DNA of 64,000 nucleotides from contig CAVWXT010000006.1 in the NCBI GenBank assembly GCA_963759115.1, positions 744,001 through 808,000 on the forward strand, read 5' to 3'. Below the pieces are notes generated by a model. The model was given only the letters and a program-made list of their open reading frames with translations, was not told the DNA's origin and ran no database searches. Shown one piece after another: positions 58,532-64,000 of the stretch (the stretch's first letter is position 1; every line of letters begins with the position of its first letter). Both the position numbers and the translations under genes were made by a program. The stretch is from CAVWXT01 sp963759115 (lineage in GTDB: Bacteria; Planctomycetota; Planctomycetia; Pirellulales; Thermoguttaceae).

Positions 58532-59836
58532 TCACAGCGTGCTGATCTTCGCGAAGTTCAGCGTCGCGTTCAGGGGGAACACGCCGTAGATGCCGCGGGT
58601 GAAGACCAGGTTGATGAAATCGTCGGCCATGCAGGATCGGGCCCTTGGGCACGATGACCACGTCGGAGTCGTCGATCCAGATTTCGCCCGCGCGGGCAGG
58701 GCTGGTGGCCCAACAGGGCCGCCTTCCAGGTCGATCATCGTGGCCAGCAGCCGCCAATCGTCGCCGCGGCGGAAGACGACGATCTGCCGCAGGTTCGCCC
58801 CCACGCGCCAACTGCCGGCCATGCTGATGGCCTGCAAGCGCGGTGGTCGGGGCCGATCAGCTCGAAGCGGCCGGGGTTGTTCACTTCGCCGAGCACGTAG
58901 ACGAAACGCGGCGCCCGCTGCACCAGGATCGGAATCACCTGGATGCCCTCGACCACCTGCCGGTAGCGACTCGTTCAGTTCGGTTTGCAGTTCGGGCAGC
59001 GTCAGCCCTTGGGCCTGCACCGAGCCGATGGCCGGCAGGGCGACGGTGCCCTCGGGCGTGACGCGGACGGCCTGGCTCTGGCCGCCGATGCCCGCCCGGC
59101 GGTCGATCGTCGCCCGCAGGTCTTCCAGCTTCGTGTTGACCTTCAGCGGCGTGACGGTGATGGCGGGGATTTTGTAGTACTTCTTGTACAGCTCGTCCAG
59201 GGCGTCGCGGAGTTGCGTGACGGTGCGGCCGGTGGCGTGGACCTGGCCCAGCAGCCGCAGCGTGATCGTGCCGTCGGGCTGGATGAGCAGGTCGCGGTTG
59301 ATCTCGGGATCGGTGAACGATTCCACGCGGATCTCGTCGCCCACGTTCAGCCTGTAGGGCGTCGGGGTTTCCTCGCGCGTCAGGCGGTAGGTCATGTCGA
59401 GTTGATCGTCGACGCGGAGGCGGTACTCGGGCACGTGGGCCAGCCGGGCGTGGCCGACGTATTCGCCCTGGGCGTAGGCCTGCCAGGCGATCGCCCGGGC
59501 CGCTTCCCAGCCGCGCCGGCGACAGTTGCAGGTGGAGCAATCCACGCCGCAGATGTCGTACGGCGCGGCGGGACCCAGGGCCTGGCACAGGAGGATATCA
59601 TGTCGCTCCTCCGGGGTAATTGAGGCGACGCGCGCCGACTGGCGATCGGCATGGCGAGGCCCCGCCGGAGTGGCCACGCCCGTCGGAGCGACCTTTCTCG
59701 AGTCTCCCCGGCCACGAGCCAGAACGCCGCCATCGAGGCCACCAAGGCCGTGCAGGGCGAAACGCCGTGCCGCGGACCGATTCTGGATTACCGCCTGTAC
59801 AGCGGAAATACCGTGGCTAGAGACACTGAGTTTCAT
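58532..59836 (-). CDS. Polysaccharide export protein, Wza-like (frameshifted)
   Basis: About 434 codons. Polysaccharide export: YRLNVGDEIRVESFTDPEINRDLLIQPDGTITLRLLGQVHATGRTVTQLRDALDELYKKYYKIPAITVT is the PES domain, followed by VEGIQVIPILVQRAPRFVYVLGEVNNPGRFELIGP (SLBB-like) and a final DDFINLVFTRGIYGVFPLNATL. Frames change near 58965, 58850 and 58700, and probably in the N-terminus (about 59740), where a hydrophobic segment LVASMAAFWLVAG reads in another frame. ATG 59836 overlaps the end of the TPR gene. It forms the outer-membrane channel for capsule or exopolysaccharide; no tyrosine kinase or glycosyltransferases are in the window. Confidence 0.8.
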   Translation of the reverse strand: MKLSVSSHGISAVQAVIQNRSAARRFALHGLGGLDGGVLARGRGDSRKVAPTGVATPAGPRHADRQSARVASITPEERHDILLCQALGPAAPYDICGVDCSTCNCRRRGWEAARAIAWQAYAQGEYVGHARLAHVPEYRLRVDDQLDMTYRLTREETPTPYRLNVGDEIRVESFTDPEINRDLLIQPDGTITLRLLGQVHATGRTVTQLRDALDELYKKYYKIPAITVTPLKVNTKLEDLRATIDRRAGIGGQSQAVRVTPEGTVALPAIGSVQAQGLTLPELQTELNESLPAGGRGHPGDSDPGAAGAAFRLRARRSEQPRPLRADRPRPPRLQAISMAGSWRVGANLRQIVVFRRGDDWRLLATMIDLEGGPVGPPALPARAKSGSTTPTWSSCPRARSCMADDFINLVFTRGIYGVFPLNATLNFAKISTL

Positions 59837-61455
59837 AGTTATGCGACCGTAGTTTCGATACGCCGATGGTCCCCAAAGCGTTCGCCGCGCCGCGGGCGTG
59901 GTCCAAAGCGGATATCCGCCCGGCGCCGTGCGCGTGGCGGGCGTGGGTTGCCGCCGCCGACAAGGCGCGGTTCGGTGCGGCCGACGGTCCGGCGTTGGCC
60001 GGCGGCTGCGCCGTGGCGGGGGGCGTGAGCGCGCCGATCGACGTTTGTGCAAAGGTCTGCGGATCGACCCACTGCACGGAATCGTTGGCCGATCGCCGAC
60101 GACGTCTGCCGCCGCGCCAGTCTCGGCCTGGCGGAGCAAGCTCGCCTGCCGGTCGGCCCGCTCGGCCAAAGCCGTCTGCCCCAATTGCCGATACACCACA
60201 GCCAGGTTCCGCCAGCTGGTCGACTGCGGGCGCAGCGAGAGGCTGTGTTCGAGCATCGCCCGGGCGTCGGCGTAATTGCCGCACTGGGCCAGCAGCACGC
60301 CCAGGTCGTTGGCCGCCATGTAGTTCTTGGGGTACGACCAGCAGCGCCGCCTGGTAGAACACCATCGCCTTGGACTCGGGGGCGACGACGGGGCTGCCCT
60401 TCTTCTGAGCCAGGGCGTCGTGCAGTTTGCCCAGCGCGTGCAAGGCCATCGAGCCGGCCACTTCGCGTCCCGCCGCCGCGGCAAACTGCTCCTGGGCGAA
60501 CGTGAAGTAGCACTTCAGCGCCGTCAGCGAGGTGACCTTCGCGGCGTCGTCCTTCAGCACCGGCGTGGCGTGGGCGGCAATGATGCCGGGCAAGTCCAAG
60601 TCGGCCTCCAACCGCGAACCGCCCGGCAGGAAGTCTTCGGCCTCTTTCATCGCGGTCAGGGCGGCGGCCAACGCGCGGCCGTGAACGTCGGTCGTCTGCT
60701 CCGTGTCCAGGCCTTCCGCGACCAGCCGCAGCGCGCCGATGAACTCCGACCGTGCCGCGAAATAGGCCCCGCGGCCGGCCAGACTCGAAACCGTGCCGCG
60801 TCTGCCGGTCGGCTTGCCGGGCGACCTGCTCCAATTGCTCCGAACGGGCATGGTTCGGCTCCGTTATCGTCAGCGGCGACATCATGGGGGCAGGCGACTC
60901 CTGCGCGGCATCGGCCGACAAACACGGCAGCCTGCCGCACGTCGCCGGAACATCATCAGTCGGCAACGCCCATTCCTCCACCTCGCCTGATAGCGACGGC
61001 GTCGTGCCGCGCTGGACCGTAGCCGTCTGGGCCGAATCGGCCGGCTCGCTGGTCTCCGCGATGGGCATCTCGGAAAGCGACTCGACGGGCGTTTCGCCGG
61101 GCGACGGCAGACGCTCCAGCGGCTGCGTAGGTTCCATCAACATGGGCCCTGACGGAGCGGCTGCCTCGGCCGCCGACTGCTCCGTCGGGAAACCGGTGGT
61201 CAGCACGAGCTGTGCGGGACGCTCGACGGGCAAGAGCGGGCGGGCCGACTCCTCCGTTGCAAGAAGCTGCGGCAACGGTCCACTGAGTGCGATGGCCGGT
61301 CGCGGCGTGGCGTCGGACGCGCGCGTCGCGGTCGGCGCGGCGTTGGGCGGTGTGCGCGCGAGGGGCCGATTCGTGGCCCAGCGGATGCTCCCCGCCGCCA
61401 GGACCGCCAGGACCACCATCAGCGCCGGCGGCATAATCCGCAAAATACGATCCAT
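59817..61455 (-). CDS. TPR-repeat protein with N-terminal membrane anchor (frameshifted)
   Basis: About 545 residues. It begins MDRILRIMPPALMVVLAVLA, an N-terminal transmembrane helix, then a long Pro/Thr/Glu-rich spacer. The C-terminal half has TPR-like units: LAGRGAYFAARSEFIGALRLVAEGLD, ALHALGKLHDALAQKKG, NYMAANDLGVLLAQCGNYADARAMLEHSLSL, and TSWRNLAVVYRQLGQTALAERADRQA. Frames change near 60790, 60335 and 60080; the last one makes the exact C-terminus uncertain (stop at 59817 or 59838). It overlaps the Wza-like gene by about 20 bases and is likely co-translated, so it may scaffold polysaccharide export. Confidence 0.68.
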
Positions 61456-61700
61456 CGTACTTCCGTGACGAAAATCCGTGATGCGTTCGCCTCGGCCCGA
61501 CGTTCCCTGAGGGCCGTTCTTATTGGGACTGTTCGGCCGGTTTTTCCGGCCGCGCTGAGCAAAAACAGGCGGCGACGGTCGTGCGGCCGCAGGTCGGCCC
61601 GAACAGTCGGCACAGGTGTTTCCACCGACACCAGCGGGCCACTTGTGACGGGCGGCGTCGGCGGGTAAGCTTCGCGTACCTTTGCCACGCGACGAGCGAA

Positions 61701-62000
61701 ATGCTGCTGTTTAAGAAGAGATTTCTGCCGGCCATCCGCGCTGGCCAGAAGACGCAGACCATCCGCCTTTGGAAGCACCGGCGGATGCGGGCCGGCCAGC
61801 GGAGCTACATTCCCGGAGTCGGCCACATCCGGGTGACCGGCGTCGATGAGGTGGAGTTGGACCAGTTGACCGATGCCGACGCCCGGCCCGACGGATTTGA
61901 GACGGCCGAGCAATTGCGGGCGGAGATCGCCCGGCTCTATCCCCACCAATTGGCCGATGGCTACCGGGCGTACCGGGTTACGTTCGAAGTCGCGGACTAA
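61701..62000 (+). CDS. ASCH-domain protein
   Basis: An intact 99-residue protein. The sequence MLLFKKRFLPAIRAGQKTQT, then GQRSYIPGVGHIRVTGVDEVELDQLTDADARPDGF, follows the ASCH (PUA-like) fold, with Lys and Arg of KTQTIR in the expected RNA-binding groove. ASCH proteins are thought to bind RNA or modified nucleosides and regulate translation; some hydrolyse N4-acetylcytidine, but the residues for that cannot be verified here. GACGAGCGAA precedes the ATG. 61456-61700 upstream shows no supported gene. Confidence 0.75.
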   Translation: MLLFKKRFLPAIRAGQKTQTIRLWKHRRMRAGQRSYIPGVGHIRVTGVDEVELDQLTDADARPDGFETAEQLRAEIARLYPHQLADGYRAYRVTFEVAD

Positions 62001-62006
62001 TCCGTA

Positions 62007-62840
62007 TCAGAACCCAACCCCCGTTTCCATGCGTAGCGGCATGGTCACTGTTTCAACCTTCTCGTAATAGGTGATCTTGATTGTCACCGTGTCGTGCTTT
62101 TCGTGAAACCAGTACCCGTTTTCATCAGGCCCCCGGGGTGGGAGATCGCGGGAGCCGTAGCTGCTCACCCCAATGGGGATCTCATCGCCTTTCGGATTGA
62201 AGAACGACACGCTCTTCATACTTTCGAGGGACTGGGACGACCTGAGCCAGATGCCCATCTTTGCCTGGGGGGGTTCCTTCAGATCTTTCTTGTTCATCGC
62301 TTCAATCCTCACCTCAAGCGCGCCGAGCTTGATCTTCCTACCGGTCTTGACCGGCACATCCTTCTCCTCGATCGTCTTCTCGCTGGAACCGCGGCGGAAG
62401 AACAGCGTGGCCTTGAGCGATACCTTCGTAGCGCCGGGGGCGGGAAAACTATCGCCGCCAACTTCTACCGGATATCCGTCCTCCGATGAAAAGCCGCCGC
62501 GGAACGCCCCAAAAACAGACCAGTTGTACGGGCCTGGCATCCGCTGCGAAAGGTCCGTCCCCTTGTCGTCCGTAAAGCTCTCCAGCTTGCTACCTTTCGA
62601 ATCGAATGATATCAGGTGATTTCCCCCCCGATCCGTAATCCAAAAGGCCAAAGACGTACCCGGATACGCGTGGCTCACAGCCAGTTTGCCGCCCGGTTGG
62701 GGCCTTTCGACTCTTAGCGATAGGAGTTCCGCTTTCAACTCGCCCGCCGTGTCCGTCGGCTGATCAGCGGCATGGACGGATTGAAAAGCAAGCCACCACA
62801 TCGCGGCAAGTGCGACGAGCAATGAAACGAGGCTCTTCAT
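62007..62840 (-). CDS. Secreted protein of unknown function
   Basis: An intact 277-residue protein with a signal peptide (LVSLLVALAAMWWLAFQSVHAAD). The mature part is predicted mostly beta (SLAFWITDRGGNHLISFDSKG, KVSLKATLFFRRGSSEKTIEEKDVPVKTGRKIKLG, DTVTIKITYYEKVETVTMPL). No catalytic motif or known family is recognised. It is convergent with the ASCH gene, separated by 6 bases, and divergent from nothing: the toxin-antitoxin pair lies upstream on the same strand. Confidence 0.65.
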   Translation of the reverse strand: MKSLVSLLVALAAMWWLAFQSVHAADQPTDTAGELKAELLSLRVERPQPGGKLAVSHAYPGTSLAFWITDRGGNHLISFDSKGSKLESFTDDKGTDLSQRMPGPYNWSVFGAFRGGFSSEDGYPVEVGGDSFPAPGATKVSLKATLFFRRGSSEKTIEEKDVPVKTGRKIKLGALEVRIEAMNKKDLKEPPQAKMGIWLRSSQSLESMKSVSFFNPKGDEIPIGVSSYGSRDLPPRGPDENGYWFHEKHDTVTIKITYYEKVETVTMPLRMETGVGF

Positions 62841-62880
62841 GCGACGTTCTCCTCCAATCAGTTTTCAAGAGGCTGACACG

Positions 62881-63147
62881 TCAGAGATTTCGGTACGCAT
62901 CGCGGCGATGGCGAATGTAGTGAATCACGACCTGATGCGAAGGATGATCGACTTCGTACACAACTCGGTAGCTGCCGACGCGGATGCGGAAGAGCCCCTC
63001 CGCCCCCGACAGCTTCGCTGCTCCATGTGGAAAAGGATTGGCGGACAAAGCTTCAATTCGTTGAAGGATGCGACGCAAATCCGTGCCCGGAATGCGACGG
63101 ACATCCTTATCGACGGATGGCTGAAAGCGGATGTTATAAGAGTCCAT
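62881..63147 (-). CDS. relE: RelE/ParE-family toxin
   Basis: An intact 88-residue toxin of the RelE superfamily. Typical blocks are IRFQPSVDKDVRRIP, RRILQRIEALSANPFPHGAAKLSG, LFRIRVGSYRVVYEVD and the C-terminal HYIRHRRDAYRNL, with the basic residues that cut mRNA on the ribosome in RelE. It overlaps the antitoxin stop by 14 bases. Whether it is RelE-like (mRNA cleavage) or ParE-like (gyrase) cannot be settled from sequence alone, but the R-x-G-x-Y-R-V core favours RelE. Confidence 0.9.
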   Translation of the reverse strand: MDSYNIRFQPSVDKDVRRIPGTDLRRILQRIEALSANPFPHGAAKLSGAEGLFRIRVGSYRVVYEVDHPSHQVVIHYIRHRRDAYRNL

Positions 63148-63325
63148 CCTTGTGCAACCGTCGCTTCATCGTTGCCAGACTAATGGACTTCTCTTCCCGG
63201 CGTTCGGCGACAACAGCTAGGTCGTGAAGGTCCTCCATGAGCTTCCGGTACTGCCGGGTCGAGAGAATCACCCCCGTGCGTCTCCCCCGACCATCGGTTA
63301 CGAACTGCTCTCTCGCCACGCTCAT
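63134..63325 (-). CDS. Antitoxin of the RelE pair (RelB/Phd-like)
   Basis: A 63-residue antitoxin upstream of the toxin with overlapping ends. The N-terminus FVTDGRGRRTGVILSTRQYRKL resembles the Phd/YefM fold; the C-terminus DLAVVAERREEKSISLATMKRRLHKDGLL is the toxin-binding tail seen with RelE partners. ATG 63325 is preferred (GGGGGGACTCG upstream); an upstream start at 63343 would add six residues. Autorepression of the pair is expected from the family. Confidence 0.85.
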   Translation of the reverse strand: MSVAREQFVTDGRGRRTGVILSTRQYRKLMEDLHDLAVVAERREEKSISLATMKRRLHKDGLL

Positions 63326-63434
63326 CGACGAGTCCCCCCGCAATTGTGGTGGTACCGTGACATCTCCACTTTACTTTAGGCTGCCTGCCCCCGCTAGTCA
63401 ATCGCCAGCCCATCGGGCACAATAGGGCGTTTCG

Positions 63435-63523
63435 GGGTGGAAAAAGGGGGACAGGCCCCGTTTGCCGCACAGCGGCCCTTCGGGTGCTTCGCACAAACGG
63501 GGCCTGCCCCCCTTTTTCCACCC
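63435..63523. repeat. 30-base inverted repeat (one mismatch)
   Basis: Arms 63435-63464 and 63494-63523, starting GGGTGGAAAAAGGGGG, match at 29 of 30 bases with a 29-base loop. It lies between the toxin-antitoxin pair and eno and, with its A/T runs, could act as a transcript end. Confidence 0.75.
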
Positions 63524-63578
63524 GCCGCGGCAAGGGGATATCAGACCGACAGCCTTCTTTCGTAAGGGACAAGCCAAC

Positions 63579-64000
63579 ATGAGTTCGACCATTGTAGACA
63601 TTCGCGCCCGACAAATCCTCGATAGCCGCGGCAACCCCACCGTGGAGGTCGACGTGGAACTGGCCGACGGCTCCTTCGGCCGGGCCGCCGTGCCCAGCGG
63701 CGCCAGCACCGGAGTCCACGAGGCGTGGGAACTCCGCGACGGCGACAAGTCGAAATACCTGGGCAAGGGGGTCTTGCTGGCCGTCGAGAACGTCAACAAC
63801 AAGCTGGCCGACGAGCTCTGCGGCATGGACGCGATCGACCAGGCGGCGCTCGACCGCCGCATGAATGAGTTGGACGGCACCGAGAACAAGAAGAGCCTGG
63901 GGGCCAACGCCATCCTGGGCGTGTCGCTGGCCAACGCCCGGGCCGCGGCCGATCACTGCGGCCTGCCGCTGTTCCGCTACCTGGGCGGCGTGGGCGCCCG
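63579..64000 (+). CDS. eno: Enolase (partial, continues past window end)
   Basis: Glycolytic phosphopyruvate hydratase. The first 140 residues are present in one frame: STIVDIRARQILDSRGNPTVEVDVEL is the N-terminal family signature, with GRAAVPSGASTGVHEA (catalytic loop), then GANAILGVSLANARAAAD. The catalytic barrel with the Mg ligands lies beyond the window. ATG 63579 has AAGGGAC upstream. It is read directly from the sequence because it has no stop in the window. Confidence 0.95.
   Translation, partial: MSSTIVDIRARQILDSRGNPTVEVDVELADGSFGRAAVPSGASTGVHEAWELRDGDKSKYLGKGVLLAVENVNNKLADELCGMDAIDQAALDRRMNELDGTENKKSLGANAILGVSLANARAAADHCGLPLFRYLGGVGA

Noticed and set aside
1..64000. Replication origin, CRISPR array, tRNA or rRNA genes
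   Set aside because: No DnaA-box clusters, regularly spaced repeats, or recognisable tRNA or rRNA sequences were seen by eye; a covariance-model scan would be needed to exclude small RNAs.

Overview
The window looks like part of a high-GC chromosome from the phylum Planctomycetota, most like a Pirellulales-type lineage. The evidence is the gene mix: a DUF1570 metallopeptidase-like protein, a Tat-exported Gfo/Idh/MocA oxidoreductase, sialate O-acetylesterase and SUMF1 proteins, an S1-type sulfatase-like protein, a lysine/alanine-rich histone-like peptide, a membrane-anchored Ser/Thr kinase and many palindromic intergenic repeats. No rRNA, tRNA or CRISPR array was recognised. Many conserved and probably essential genes (ilvC, thiL, tsaE, rnc, gltB, zwf) are each broken by one or more single-base indels while their protein sequence continues perfectly in the next frame. 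I read these as uncorrected sequencing or assembly errors, not pseudogenes, and annotate each as one gene.

Layout. 1-2.6 kb: end of a methyltransferase and a PAP2/dual-specificity phosphatase fusion (like E. coli ynbC-ynbD), then an orphan HigA-type antitoxin. 2.6-10.3 kb: repeats, a small membrane protein, ilvH-ilvC, a DUF1570 protein, thiL, tsaE, rnc with a clear terminator, and a histone-like peptide. 10.3-11.5 kb: an unusual CpG-dense stretch with no credible gene. 11.5-20.8 kb: Ser/Thr kinase, gltB-gltD, Gfo/Idh/MocA oxidoreductase. 21.3-24.4 kb: gnd-zwf-HAD operon with ATGA overlaps. 24.5-36.8 kb: MITE-like element, membrane glycosyltransferase-like protein, M32 carboxypeptidase, sialate O-acetylesterase, SUMF1 protein, an 850-residue CPBP-protease fusion, and a tandem family of secreted leucine-rich-repeat proteins with a degraded third member.

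37-42.7 kb is the most interesting part: a truncated radical SAM gene, then on the minus strand (transcription order) a FabF-like ketosynthase, an acyl carrier protein, a TIR-only protein, a phytoene-desaturase-like FAD enzyme and a B12-binding radical SAM protein. The ketosynthase/ACP/FAD-enzyme/radical-SAM combination recalls gene sets proposed for ladderane-type lipid synthesis. It is followed by an overlapping two-gene module of an unknown protein and a HEPN-like protein (43.0-44.0 kb).

44-64 kb: alpha/beta hydrolase-fold protein lacking the nucleophile serine, a lipoprotein, a DUF2752 protein, an intact IS630-family element (46494-47795, TA target duplication, A8 frameshift site), a ~1,480-residue GH2-like protein with a missing acid/base motif, a membrane protein plus sulfatase-like pair, dinD, a CARDB-type membrane protein, a polysaccharide-export (Wza-like) protein with an upstream TPR protein, an ASCH-domain protein, a RelE/RelB-type toxin-antitoxin pair and the start of eno, which runs off the window.
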